Shown one piece after another: positions 35,183 through 45,322 of a stretch of DNA of 51,436 nt. Origin of the DNA: Erwinia mallotivora. GTDB taxonomy: Bacteria > Pseudomonadota > Gammaproteobacteria > Enterobacterales > Enterobacteriaceae. Both the position numbers and the translations under genes were made by a program. Below the pieces are notes generated by a model that saw nothing but the letters and a program-made list of their open reading frames with translations, did no database searches and had not been told where the DNA came from. The number at the start of each line of letters is the position of its first letter. Position 1 is the stretch's first letter. The stretch is taken from positions 1 to 51,436 of the forward strand of contig NZ_JFHN01000046.1 of assembly GCF_000590885.1 (NCBI RefSeq), given 5' to 3'.

Positions 35183-36196
35183 ATGGCGCGTAACATAGCC
35201 CCCGGATATTGTGTGGTGGAAAGGCCCGGTACGCTGGATTATCAGGCGCGGGAACTGTTCAGGGATATGCGTTCCCCTGCTGTCAGCCTGTTTATGCAAC
35301 TCAATGCGGATACGCCGTATCTGAAGCCCGGACAGATTCTGATTGTGGCTGACCCGGACACACCCACTCAGCTTACTATGCATATGCTGCATTCGCTCAG
35401 GCAGGCGAAGAACAAGACCAACCGGGCCTTTACCGGCGTTAGTAGCGACGACGCCAGTTTTATGCAGAAGCATTACGGGCTGATTGCCGCGCTGACCGGT
35501 GCCGGAGATAAGATTTTCAGCATCGCAGGCGATGCCGGTGAGAAATATTTCAGAGCCATTGAGCAGACCCTGAAAAAAATTGAGGTCAGCTATCAGAATC
35601 AGTTCCGCACTCAGGGAACGCTGATTGGTCAGCAGTTTTTTGTTGAGCGTAATCGGCTGCTGAATCAGTTAAAGGAGCTGGTCAACAAGCCGCTTTTAAA
35701 ATCACTTGCGCGTTATGTTGTGAAATTCAAGCAGTATGAGAATCTGAAGCGGGCGTTAAACCTGTCGAGTAAATTCATTGTGTATGAGTGGTCAACGGCA
35801 GGGCTGGGAGGCATTCCCGGTTATTCCTGGTATGTGGGTAATGCAGCAAGGGCGGCTCGTTTCCTTAAAGGCGGGGGCTTTATTGGGATAGGTTTTTCAT
35901 TTTTAGGCACCACAAATGAAGTAGCCAATGCCTGTACGACAGGGCGCGAAGGTGAATGTGGAAAAATAGCTTTCAGGAAGTATTCAACCTTTGCTGCCGG
36001 AACTGCTGGGGGCATTGTGGGGGGTGCATATGGTAGTGCAGCCGCACTAAGCGTCTGTACAGGAATAGGTATAGTCACTGCTGGTGTGGGGGGCATTGCC
36101 TGCGCAACTGTTGGTGGCATCGCAGGTGGTTACCTGGGAGGCTCGGGGCTTGAAACTTTAGTCGATAAATTTATAGATTTTTATGATAACTTATAA
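35183..36196 (+). CDS. Glycine-zipper membrane-active effector candidate with LysM-like N-terminus
   Basis: 337 residues. Residues 1-65 (GYCVVERPGTLDYQARELF, then TPYLKPGQILIVADP) resemble a LysM-like module that precedes toxins in type VI cargo proteins. The middle is helical and basic (KYFRAIEQTLKKIEVSYQ). From about 205 the protein becomes Gly/Ala-rich and hydrophobic: GLGGIPGYSWYVGNAA, GGGFIGIGFSFLG, then GTAGGIVGGAYGSAAA and GGIAGGYLGGSG near the end, a glycine-zipper pattern that inserts into membranes. No signal peptide. Its 3' end overlaps a membrane-protein gene by 14 bases. I infer a pore-forming or depolarising antibacterial effector with its immunity gene; no direct family name can be given. 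Confidence 0.6.
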   Translation: MARNIAPGYCVVERPGTLDYQARELFRDMRSPAVSLFMQLNADTPYLKPGQILIVADPDTPTQLTMHMLHSLRQAKNKTNRAFTGVSSDDASFMQKHYGLIAALTGAGDKIFSIAGDAGEKYFRAIEQTLKKIEVSYQNQFRTQGTLIGQQFFVERNRLLNQLKELVNKPLLKSLARYVVKFKQYENLKRALNLSSKFIVYEWSTAGLGGIPGYSWYVGNAARAARFLKGGGFIGIGFSFLGTTNEVANACTTGREGECGKIAFRKYSTFAAGTAGGIVGGAYGSAAALSVCTGIGIVTAGVGGIACATVGGIAGGYLGGSGLETLVDKFIDFYDNL

Positions 36197-36572
36197 AAAC
36201 ATAGCTGCAATGGGGCTATTTTTTGCACTCTCTGGCTGTGCAATGATATTTCTATCTTTCATAATTTATGCTGTCAAAAGACAAAATTATTATGACCTGA
36301 TATCGCTTTACAAGAAAAGCTTCAGGTTTCCTGCTCCAAGTTCATTTCATCACATGCTTGGTTTCTTCGGCGCTTTTACTGTGATACGTTTTTTTATAAA
36401 ACTATCCAATAAAAACAAAATTTTTTTTATGAAGAATGATGATCCTGCATACTCATTCTTCGATGATGCAGCTATTAAAGTACAAACATGGATGAGAATT
36501 TATTCTTATCTGTGGATTACAGCTACTGTATTTTTTATTTTTTCTGCAATTCTCGCCCTCTTTTTACCATAG
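36183..36572 (+). CDS. Inner-membrane protein, candidate immunity for the glycine-zipper effector
   Basis: 129 residues with three predicted helices: GLFFALSGCAMIFLSFIIYA (about 11-30), FHHMLGFFGAFTVIRFFI (about 55-72) and YLWITATVFFIFSAILALFL at the end. It is AT rich compared with the effector. The gene starts inside the 3' end of the effector gene (ATG 36183 versus stop at 36194-36196). Immunity to pore-forming toxins is usually an inner-membrane protein of this size. No family recognised. Confidence 0.6.
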   Translation: MITYKNIAAMGLFFALSGCAMIFLSFIIYAVKRQNYYDLISLYKKSFRFPAPSSFHHMLGFFGAFTVIRFFIKLSNKNKIFFMKNDDPAYSFFDDAAIKVQTWMRIYSYLWITATVFFIFSAILALFLP

Positions 36573-36580
36573 TTATTAGT

Positions 36581-36605
36581 GTGGCCCTTTTGTGGGCCAC
36601 ATTTG
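36581..36605 (+). terminator. Terminator of the effector-immunity operon
   Basis: GTGGCCC-TTTTGT-GGGCCAC hairpin followed by ATTTGTC, nine bases after the stop codon of the membrane protein. Confidence 0.65.
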
Positions 36606-36815
36606 TCAGAATGAGTGATCCATCTTCAGCTCAACTTCCAGCATCGACAAACATCCGTCAATAAATCCCTCAGCCATCTGAAACTTTATGCGGATTATGC
36701 CCTGTGACAGCTTCAGCTTTCGGCCCAGCGCCCGCTTTGAAATATCCCTGATGTAGTGGTCCACCAACGAAGCATATTCATCCGGGCGCTTTTGTTTCAG
36801 CCCCCTGGGCAGGTA
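36606..36815 (-). pseudogene. Orphan C-terminal gene fragment of unknown family
   Basis: A minus-strand frame of 69 codons without start codon, bounded by a TGA at 36816-36818 upstream, ends in a stop at 36606-36608. The product (GLKQKRPDEYASLVDHYIRD, then KRALGRKLKLSQGIIRIKF and FIDGCLSMLEVELKM) is a well-formed helical polypeptide with good codon use, so it is probably the end of a former gene, perhaps a regulator or effector accessory protein. The hairpin at 36581 lies just beyond its stop. Confidence 0.4.
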
Positions 36816-36983
36816 TCAACAATCCTCGCGTCATTGTCAGTGCAACTAACGCCGCTGACATTCTCAGGTAGAAGGCCTTTGTATCCCGCCGCTGGCGGAA
36901 TACAGGGATGCTTGCATTGCGGTTTGATATCCGTCGTTTTACGTACCGTTTTGCAGAAGGGTTTTAATAAGGTTAGAAACCGG

Positions 36984-37016
36984 TGGTTTTCAATCGCATT
37001 GAAAGAAAACCACCCC
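36984..37016 (-). terminator. ushA terminator hairpin
   Basis: GGTGGTTTT and AAAACCACC pair around a short loop ten bases past the ushA stop in the direction of transcription. On the minus strand it is followed by GGTTTCT. The preceding 160 bases (36819-36983) hold no gene that I can support. Confidence 0.6.
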
Positions 37017-37025
37017 TGTATTTAA

Positions 37026-38678
37026 TTATTTATAAACAATCTCACCTTTTGGCGCATAAGCCGCTGCATCCAGCGGTGAATGCTTCTGGATATACTGCTT
37101 GAGCACTTCCGCATCAACAAATCCGGTGTTGACGTAGCCAGGCAGGTGATTAACCGGCGGATAGCCGTCACCGCCGGTGGCATTAAAACTCAACGTCGCC
37201 ATGCGGTATGTTTTGTCGGCCTGGAGTGGCTCACCGTTGATTCTGACATCACTGACCCCTTTGCCATCAGCCACCAGACTGACGCGGGCAAACTGCGCAT
37301 AGCCACCTGAGTCAACGCTGATGTTGGCAACCACCGCCAGATATTTTTCCACTTCACTGCCTTTCATATCGACATAAGTCAGCGTATTGCCAAACGGCTG
37401 TACCTTCAGCACATCTTTATAGGTAATGGGCCCGGTCATTACCGAATCGCGCACCCCGCCACCACTCATTACTGCAAAATCGGCACTGGTCCGTTCAATC
37501 TGCGCCATCAGAATCATTCGCGCCAGGTTGGTCTGCTCGAAACGCACCTTATTTCGCTCACCATGCAAATCCCCGTTGACGCTACCGATCTTCACGCCCA
37601 GCTGCGCTTCGCCCTTTTTCTGAAAAGGTGTCAGTAATTTCAGCATCGCCGGATTTTTGGCTATCTCTTCGGTGTAGTTCACCAGGCTGCTGCTGCCATC
37701 CGCATTGGTGACTTTATGCCGCAGATTAATCGGCACCAGTTCGTAATGTTCCAGCGTCAGCTTGCCGTTAGTAAAGGTAAAATCAGCCCGACCAATATAT
37801 TTGCCCCATTCGTGAGCCTGAACAATCCAGGTTCCATTCTGACGGTCCGGTTTGCAGGGCGTACCGGGCACATAATTCACCTGTTTGACGTTTTCCTGTG
37901 CCATACAGACCGGGTCCTGAGAGTGGCCGCCGACAATCATATCCAGATAGCCAGCGGGCAGTTCACGCGCCATCTCCACATCTCCCGGCGCATTTGAACC
38001 GTGATGGCCATTGTCATAATGCCCCATGTGCGTGACGGCGATGACCACATCCGGCTTATCCTTAGCACGGAGCTGTTCGACTACCGCTTTGGCCTCCGTC
38101 GCGGGCTTACGAAATTCCATATCAGTGAAGTATTCCGGATTGCCAATTTTTGCCGTGTCATCAGTCGTCAGACCGATTACGGCAATTTTCAGCCCCATGC
38201 GGGTAAATAATGCATAAGGCTGAAACAGCCTTTTACCGGTACTTTTCTGGTAAATATTGGCTGAAAGCAGCGGGAATTTAGCCCACTTTTGCTGCTGGCG
38301 AAGTACGGATAAAGGATTGTCAAACTCGTGGTTACCGATTGCCATCGCATCGTAACCCACCAGATTCATCCCGCGAAAATCCGGTTCTGCGTCTTGCAGA
38401 TCAGACTCCGGCACACCAGTATTAATATCGCCTCCGGAGAGAACCAGCACCGCGCCGCCATGTGCCTGAACGTCATAACGGATTTTGTCCATCATGGTTT
38501 TTTGCGCCGCCAGGCCATATTCGTCACGATCGTTTTGCCAGAAGCGCCCGTGGTGATCGTTGGTGTGCAGTACGGTAAATTTATACACCTTATCTTTAAC
38601 CCAGGCCTGTGCAGCCAGCGGCGTGGTGAAAATGGTCAACGCCAGCAGGGCCAGCGCATTTTTTTTCATAACCGACAT
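37026..38678 (-). CDS. ushA: UDP-sugar hydrolase / 5'-nucleotidase
   Basis: Start chosen at ATG 38676-38678 (AAGGA upstream), about 550 residues as in E. coli; an ATG directly before it and the frame start at 38705 are alternatives. Signal peptide of about 25 residues (KKNALALLALTIFTTPLAAQA). Metallophosphoesterase half: VLHTNDHHGRF, SGGDINTGVPESD, IGNHEFDNP, THMGHYDNG and GGHSQDPVC; the C-terminal substrate domain has SGGGVRDSV and FNATGGDGYP. It degrades extracellular nucleotides and UDP-sugars in the periplasm. Confidence 0.97.
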   Translation of the reverse strand: MSVMKKNALALLALTIFTTPLAAQAWVKDKVYKFTVLHTNDHHGRFWQNDRDEYGLAAQKTMMDKIRYDVQAHGGAVLVLSGGDINTGVPESDLQDAEPDFRGMNLVGYDAMAIGNHEFDNPLSVLRQQQKWAKFPLLSANIYQKSTGKRLFQPYALFTRMGLKIAVIGLTTDDTAKIGNPEYFTDMEFRKPATEAKAVVEQLRAKDKPDVVIAVTHMGHYDNGHHGSNAPGDVEMARELPAGYLDMIVGGHSQDPVCMAQENVKQVNYVPGTPCKPDRQNGTWIVQAHEWGKYIGRADFTFTNGKLTLEHYELVPINLRHKVTNADGSSSLVNYTEEIAKNPAMLKLLTPFQKKGEAQLGVKIGSVNGDLHGERNKVRFEQTNLARMILMAQIERTSADFAVMSGGGVRDSVMTGPITYKDVLKVQPFGNTLTYVDMKGSEVEKYLAVVANISVDSGGYAQFARVSLVADGKGVSDVRINGEPLQADKTYRMATLSFNATGGDGYPPVNHLPGYVNTGFVDAEVLKQYIQKHSPLDAAAYAPKGEIVYK

Positions 38679-38753
38679 CATCTTTTCCTTGTTAAAAAAC
38701 GTCAAAAACTATTAGCGTAAAGTGATAATCAAAATTAACGGCAGGTTAACTTA

Positions 38754-39956
38754 ATGGCAAGTGAACAGATTTATCCCTCCTCCCCGGTTGCGGCACAACG
38801 TACGGTTTTCAGCATTCTGGGCGCGATCAGCGTGGCACATCTGCTTAATGACATGTTGCAGTCGCTGATCCTCGCCATCTATCCTTTGTTGCAGGGTGAA
38901 TTCTCTCTCAGTTTTGTACAGATAGGATTGATTACCCTGACGTTTCAGGTCACGGCTTCGTTATTACAACCACTAATTGGCTATTATACCGATAAACATC
39001 CCCAGCCCTGGTCTTTACCGATTGGCATGACCTTTACCCTGTGTGGGCTGGCTCTGCTGGCAATGGCCGGTAATTTTTACACCATTCTGGTGGCGGCTGC
39101 GCTGGTTGGCACTGGCTCCTCGGTGTTTCACCCTGAGTCTTCACGCGTAGCCAGAATGGCCTCAGGTGGTCGTCATGGTCTGGCGCAGTCACTTTTTCAG
39201 GTTGGCGGTAACTTTGGCAGCTCTCTCGGCCCACTGCTGGCGGCACTGATCATTGCCCCCTATGGACGCGGCAACGTCGCCTGGTTCATTCTGGCCGCGC
39301 TACTGGCTATTGTGCTGCTGTTACAGGTCAGCCGCTGGTATCAGGCCCGGCACCGGGTAGCAAAAGCCAGCCAGTCCACTCCGGAAAAAAACACCCTGCC
39401 ACGCGGTAAAGTCGCTTTTGCCGTCGCCATCCTGCTGCTGCTGATCTTCTCTAAGTATTTCTATCTCACCAGCCTGAGCAGCTATTACACCTTCTATCTG
39501 ATGCATAAATTCGGCCTGTCGGTGCAGAATGCACAATTCCACCTGTTTGCATTTCTGTTTGCTGTGGCAGCAGGCACCATTATCGGCGGCCCGGTGGGAG
39601 ATAAAGTGGGACGCAGGCGGGTGATCTGGGTGTCAATTCTTGGTGTCGCCCCTTTTACTCTGCTGCTGCCACATGCCTCTCTGATGTGGACCGGGGTACT
39701 TTCAGTAATTATTGGCTTTATCCTTGCCTCAGCGTTTTCGGCCATCCTGGTCTACGCCCAGGAGCTGATGCCTGGCCGTATAGGTATGATCTCGGGATTG
39801 TTCTTTGGTTTTGCTTTTGGCATGGGCGGCCTCGGCGCAGCAGTGCTGGGTGTTGTCGCTGACCACACCAGCATCAATTATGTCTACCAAATCTGTGCTT
39901 ACCTGCCACTTCTTGGCATTCTCACCCTATTCCTGCCTGACAACCACACGAAATAA
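38754..39956 (+). CDS. fsr: MFS transporter Fsr (fosmidomycin efflux)
   Basis: 400 residues (E. coli 406), twelve helices of the major facilitator fold. Recognised by the N-terminal helix ISVAHLLNDMLQSLILAIYP, LVGTGSSVFHPESSRVARMA and QSLFQVGGNFGSSLGP, plus the second-half motif GPVGDKVGRRRVIW. It exports fosmidomycin and probably other compounds from the cytoplasm. It is divergent from ushA with 75 bases between, as in E. coli. Confidence 0.95.
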   Translation: MASEQIYPSSPVAAQRTVFSILGAISVAHLLNDMLQSLILAIYPLLQGEFSLSFVQIGLITLTFQVTASLLQPLIGYYTDKHPQPWSLPIGMTFTLCGLALLAMAGNFYTILVAAALVGTGSSVFHPESSRVARMASGGRHGLAQSLFQVGGNFGSSLGPLLAALIIAPYGRGNVAWFILAALLAIVLLLQVSRWYQARHRVAKASQSTPEKNTLPRGKVAFAVAILLLLIFSKYFYLTSLSSYYTFYLMHKFGLSVQNAQFHLFAFLFAVAAGTIIGGPVGDKVGRRRVIWVSILGVAPFTLLLPHASLMWTGVLSVIIGFILASAFSAILVYAQELMPGRIGMISGLFFGFAFGMGGLGAAVLGVVADHTSINYVYQICAYLPLLGILTLFLPDNHTK

Positions 39957-39963
39957 GCCACAG

Positions 39964-39998
39964 CGGCATGGATTACTGATATCCATGCCGTATTATTT
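39964..39998 (+). terminator. fsr terminator
   Basis: CGGCATGGAT and ATCCATGCCG form a ten-base-pair stem with a seven-base loop, followed by TATTATTTCT, eight bases past the fsr stop. Confidence 0.8.
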
Positions 39999-40174
39999 CT
40001 GCAATAAATCAAATCCTCAAACAGATAACCGCTGAAAATACACATCACAGTTCATCTCTGCATGAAGTTCTGTTTTTTTTGCCATCTTTACCAATCCTTA
40101 CACGCGACCGGCGGCGTTATGCCATACAATTAATTATTACATCCGGACACATTTACCGTACCAGGGAGAGAGAT

Positions 40175-41857
40175 ATGCATCACACCACCCCACTCATTAC
40201 CACCATTGTCGGCGGGCTGGTTCTGGCCTTCCTGCTGGGGATGCTGGCGAACAAGCTGCGCATCTCTCCGCTGGTGGGTTATTTACTGGCGGGGGTGCTG
40301 GCCGGGCCGTTTACGCCAGGCTTTGTCGCCGATACTAATCTGGCTCCGGAGCTGGCCGAACTGGGCGTTATTTTGCTGATGTTTGGCGTGGGTCTGCATT
40401 TCTCACTGAAAGATTTAATGGCCGTGAAAGCGATCGCCATTCCCGGTGCAATTGCGCAAATTGCCGTTGCCACACTGTTGGGAATGGCGCTTTCCTGGGC
40501 TATGGGCTGGTCCTGGCTGACCGGGCTGGTGTTTGGCCTGTGTCTGTCCACCGCCAGCACCGTGGTGCTGCTGCGCGCACTGGAAGAGCGTCAGCTGATC
40601 GACAGCAAAAACGGCCAGATTGCCATCGGCTGGCTGATTGTGGAAGATCTGGTCATGGTACTGGCTCTGGTTCTGCTGCCTGCTATCGCCGGGATGTTTG
40701 AAGAAGGCAGTGCCACCTTCAGCAACATCCTGATTGATTTGCTGATCACCATCGGCAAAGTCGTGGCCTTTATGGTGCTGATGATGGTTGTCGGCCGCCG
40801 GGCCGTTCCCTGGATCCTTGCCCGCAGCGCCGCGACCGGCTCCCGTGAGCTGTTTACCCTTGCCGTGCTGGCGCTGGCGCTGGGGATCGCCTTTGGCGCG
40901 GTTGAATTGTTTGATGTCTCTTTCGCCCTCGGAGCCTTCTTCGCCGGCATGGTGCTGAATGAATCCGAACTCAGCCACCGTGCCGCGCATGACACCCTGC
41001 CACTACGCGATGCCTTCGCGGTTCTGTTCTTTGTCTCCGTGGGTATGTTGTTTGATCCAATGATCCTGCTGAATGAGCCGCTGGCCGTCGCCGGTGTGCT
41101 GGCAATTATTATGTTGGGTAAATCTCTGGCAGCGCTGCTGCTGGTGCGCCTGTTTGGCCACTCGCGGCGCACAGCGCTGACTATCTCTGTCAGTCTGGCG
41201 CAGATTGGGGAGTTCGCCTTTATCCTGGCCGGGCTTGGCATTTCACTTAATCTGCTGTCAGAAGAAGGGCGTAACCTGGTGCTGGCCGGGGCAATCCTGT
41301 CAATCATGCTGAATCCTGTCCTGTTTGCTCTGTTGCAGCGCTATGCCGACAGGACGGCCGTTACCGACGAACAACAGCCTGAACTGGAAGCAGAGGAGGA
41401 AAAGCAGATCCCGGTGGATATCTGTCACCATGCCGTGGTGGTCGGTTTTGGCCGTGTCGGCAGTATGCTGGGACGAAAGTTAATGGAGAGCGGCATTGAC
41501 ATCGTGGTGGTGGAAAACAGCCGCTCAAGGGTGGAAGCATTGAGGGAACAGGGTATCAGTGCGGTGCTTGGCAATGCCGCGCGCGCTGAAACGATGGAGC
41601 TGGCGCGGCTTGACTGCGCCCGCTGGCTGCTGTTGACCATTCCGAATGGCTACGAAGCCGGAGAGATTGTCACCGCAGCCAGAGAGAAACGTCCGACCAT
41701 CGATATCATCGCCCGCGCTCATTATGACGATGAGGTGGACTACATCACCGCCCGGGGTGCCGACCAGGTGGTCATGGGCGAGCGGGAGATTGCCAACAGC
41801 ATGTTGACGCTGATGCAGATCGAGTCAGATGCGGCACCGAAAGCGTGCCCGATCTGA
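40175..41857 (+). CDS. ybaL: Putative monovalent cation:proton antiporter YbaL (KefB/CPA2 family)
   Basis: Start at ATG 40175 (MHHTTPLITTIVGG) with GGGAGAGAG upstream, 560 residues as in E. coli; the frame opens 32 codons earlier. About twelve helices (1-390): ISPLVGYLLAGVLAGPFTPG, LGVILLMFGVGLHFS, WLIVEDLVMVL and FALGAFFAGMVLNESELSHR, then a cytoplasmic RCK/TrkA-N domain from about 415 (VVVGFGRVGSMLGRKL). Kef-like; ligand and ion not established. Confidence 0.95.
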   Translation: MHHTTPLITTIVGGLVLAFLLGMLANKLRISPLVGYLLAGVLAGPFTPGFVADTNLAPELAELGVILLMFGVGLHFSLKDLMAVKAIAIPGAIAQIAVATLLGMALSWAMGWSWLTGLVFGLCLSTASTVVLLRALEERQLIDSKNGQIAIGWLIVEDLVMVLALVLLPAIAGMFEEGSATFSNILIDLLITIGKVVAFMVLMMVVGRRAVPWILARSAATGSRELFTLAVLALALGIAFGAVELFDVSFALGAFFAGMVLNESELSHRAAHDTLPLRDAFAVLFFVSVGMLFDPMILLNEPLAVAGVLAIIMLGKSLAALLLVRLFGHSRRTALTISVSLAQIGEFAFILAGLGISLNLLSEEGRNLVLAGAILSIMLNPVLFALLQRYADRTAVTDEQQPELEAEEEKQIPVDICHHAVVVGFGRVGSMLGRKLMESGIDIVVVENSRSRVEALREQGISAVLGNAARAETMELARLDCARWLLLTIPNGYEAGEIVTAAREKRPTIDIIARAHYDDEVDYITARGADQVVMGEREIANSMLTLMQIESDAAPKACPI

Positions 41858-41886
41858 CTGGCCGCGTCATCACAGAGCGCGGCCCC

Positions 41887-43194
41887 TTACCGCTCCCAGT
41901 AGGACTCTTCCAGGCTGTCTTCCCGCTCCGGAAGGCCACGGGTCAAACGCGGTGAGTGCTGGTTCAGCACCTGGTAGCTTACGCGATTGGCGTATTTACA
42001 CACCTGCGCCAGCGAAGAGTAAGTCAGATACTGACGGCCATGCTTACTGGAATTGGGCACATTAAGCCGGTGATAGTTATTGGCGGTGATGTCATGCAAC
42101 ATTGCCGCCAGTGCCCCGTCTCCCGCACCGTTAGTATTCATAATTTTTTCAGGGCCGCCCATATAGGGTGCAATATGCGAAAAGATGCGCAATGGCTGCT
42201 GACAGTCTTTCTGACGCATGGCGCGGCTGAACTCATACTGGTTAAACTCGGCAATCGCCCCTGGCAGCAACGGATGTTGCGTTTTACGTTTACCTTCTTC
42301 CTCAGTAAAACCAGCCATGTACAGCCCGTTGGGTCCTGCCGTGCACAGCACCAGATCCACCCAGTCCAGCGCCATGTTGGCAGCCTGTAACGGATCGTCC
42401 AGCCCGGTCAGCGCTTCAGCTTCCTCTTCATTCATCGCCACCACCGACACATGATCGCGCAGAAAATCACGCCAGAAAGCCGGATCGCTGGCAATGACGT
42501 ATTTGGTGCCCAGCGTGAGTACCACCGGAACATTGTGTTTTTTAGCAAAGGCAACCGCCTGCATGGTGGCTTCCGGCATTGGCTCTCCGGGTTTGCTGCG
42601 CACCAGATAAGCGCTCAGCACCAGCGCCGCTGCGCCTGCAATCACATCTTCAGGAATGCTTGCCTTGTGCAGGTGATTCATCATCCCCGGACTGATGGCA
42701 AAGGTGCGTTCGCCATGCTCACCGATCAGGGTGAAACAGCGTCCAATAGCCCCATCCACACCTTGCAGGTAGTTAAGATCGGTTCGACTTGAGGTGTTGC
42801 AGAGATAGCGGTAGGCATAACCACCAATTTGTACGTTGTTGCACATCACGCCCAGCAGCACAGAGCGATCGTCGGCCAGAACAGAGTAGTTATGCAGGGT
42901 GTTGCCTATCGTGCCACCCGCGAACTGATGGGTTATCAGATTTTCACACGTCAGCTCAGCGTAAAGCGCTTCTGCCACATCATCTTCAATCACCACTGAA
43001 TGCCCGGTACTCAGGCCGTAGCGGGCGATAAATGCATCGTCGACTTTCGCTTCAATATCCACCAGCGTCTGATCAATTCCGACTATCCAGCTGCTGCTGG
43101 TTTCCGGATTTTCAGACTGAATTTGCTGTAAGAGAGGATCGCGGGCGCTGACGGGGAAATAGTGTTTGGATTTACGCTGGCCGGGAAATTTCAT
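41887..43194 (-). CDS. gsk: Inosine-guanosine kinase
   Basis: Start at ATG 43192-43194 (MKFPGQRKSKHYF), 435 residues (E. coli 434); the frame starts ten codons earlier. PfkB-family sugar/nucleoside kinase: AGGTIGNTLHNYSVLADD near the start, VALNEEEAEALTG-like block (here SVVAMNEEEAEALTG) and the signature NTNGAGDGALAAML with the catalytic Asp. It phosphorylates guanosine and inosine in purine salvage. It converges with ybaL, 29 bases apart. Confidence 0.97.
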   Translation of the reverse strand: MKFPGQRKSKHYFPVSARDPLLQQIQSENPETSSSWIVGIDQTLVDIEAKVDDAFIARYGLSTGHSVVIEDDVAEALYAELTCENLITHQFAGGTIGNTLHNYSVLADDRSVLLGVMCNNVQIGGYAYRYLCNTSSRTDLNYLQGVDGAIGRCFTLIGEHGERTFAISPGMMNHLHKASIPEDVIAGAAALVLSAYLVRSKPGEPMPEATMQAVAFAKKHNVPVVLTLGTKYVIASDPAFWRDFLRDHVSVVAMNEEEAEALTGLDDPLQAANMALDWVDLVLCTAGPNGLYMAGFTEEEGKRKTQHPLLPGAIAEFNQYEFSRAMRQKDCQQPLRIFSHIAPYMGGPEKIMNTNGAGDGALAAMLHDITANNYHRLNVPNSSKHGRQYLTYSSLAQVCKYANRVSYQVLNQHSPRLTRGLPEREDSLEESYWER

Positions 43195-43274
43195 TATGCA
43201 GATGACAGAAAAGAGAACAATCACGAAATGATAACACAGGAATGCGCCATTGGGTGCGCATCCCTGCGGTTGGC

Positions 43275-44234
43275 TCAGCGCTGACTGTTAACCAGCTCCA
43301 CCATCATATCGATATGCAGCGGGCTGTCATTAAGAGCCGGTATATACTCGAATTTCGTCCCGCCAGCATGGAGGAACAATTCGCAGTTCTCTCCGCTGAT
43401 CTCCTCCAGCGTTTCCAGGCAGTCGGCAGAAAAACCAGGACTCATAATCTGCACATGCTTAATGCCTTTTGCCGGAAGTCCCTTCATGGTTTCGTCGGTG
43501 TAAGGCATCAGCCAGGGCTCGCGACCAAAGCGCGACTGGAAGGTAAGCATCGCCTGCTGACTGTTCAGTCCCAGAGCGGCCACCAGCGCGTCGAAGGTGT
43601 TGTGACAACGCAGAGGATAGTCATCGCCCTGGTCGGCAAAACGTTGTGGAATACCGTGGAAAGAAGTCACCAGCAAATCCGGCTTGCCATGTTGGGCAAA
43701 AGAGTGTTCGACAGAGGCTTTCAGCGCGGCGATATAGGCCGGATGTTCAGCATAATCACGAATAAACTGCACCGATGGCAGACTGCGGTAACCGGCAAAA
43801 ACCTGGGTGATGCCATCCCACACCGCCGCCACGGTTGAGCAGGAGTACTGGGGATAGAGAGGCAACACGATCAGCCGGGTGATCCCCTGCGCCATCAGTT
43901 TATCGAGGGCGCTCTTCAGGCTCGGATTGCCATAGCTCATCCCCAGCTCGACCGGCATATCCAGCCGCGCAGCCAGCGCATCGCGTTGACGTCTGCTGTA
44001 AACCAACAGCGGCGAGCCTTCATCCATCCACACGGAAGCGTAGAGTTTCGCAACGCGAGGCGAACGGATTGGCAGGATGGCACCATTAAGAATTGGCCAC
44101 CACAACCAACGTGGCGTATCCACGACCCGACGGTCGCTGAGGAACTGTTTAAGGTAGCGTTTAACCGCTGATGCGGTCGGGGCATCTGGGGTGCCAAGAT
44201 TGACCAGCAGCACACCGGGTTTGTCTTGCCTCAT
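43275..44234 (-). CDS. hemH: Ferrochelatase
   Basis: 319 residues (E. coli 320). It inserts iron into protoporphyrin IX at the inner face of the membrane, the last step of heme synthesis. Motifs: [38 protein letters not shown] with the catalytic His, [21 protein letters not shown] and [15 protein letters not shown] with the Glu. Transcribed with adk upstream, as in E. coli. Confidence 0.98.
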   Translation of the reverse strand: MRQDKPGVLLVNLGTPDAPTASAVKRYLKQFLSDRRVVDTPRWLWWPILNGAILPIRSPRVAKLYASVWMDEGSPLLVYSRRQRDALAARLDMPVELGMSYGNPSLKSALDKLMAQGITRLIVLPLYPQYSCSTVAAVWDGITQVFAGYRSLPSVQFIRDYAEHPAYIAALKASVEHSFAQHGKPDLLVTSFHGIPQRFADQGDDYPLRCHNTFDALVAALGLNSQQAMLTFQSRFGREPWLMPYTDETMKGLPAKGIKHVQIMSPGFSADCLETLEEISGENCELFLHAGGTKFEYIPALNDSPLHIDMMVELVNSQR

Positions 44235-44348
44235 TGTTATTCCTTATACGGGCATATCAGGTGATGAAAACGAGACTTATTCTAGCGGAAAATGACGGAG
44301 GGAAAACCAATTGCTACAACAGGGCCAGGCTGACCTGGCCACAACATT

Positions 44349-45322
<974 letters not shown>

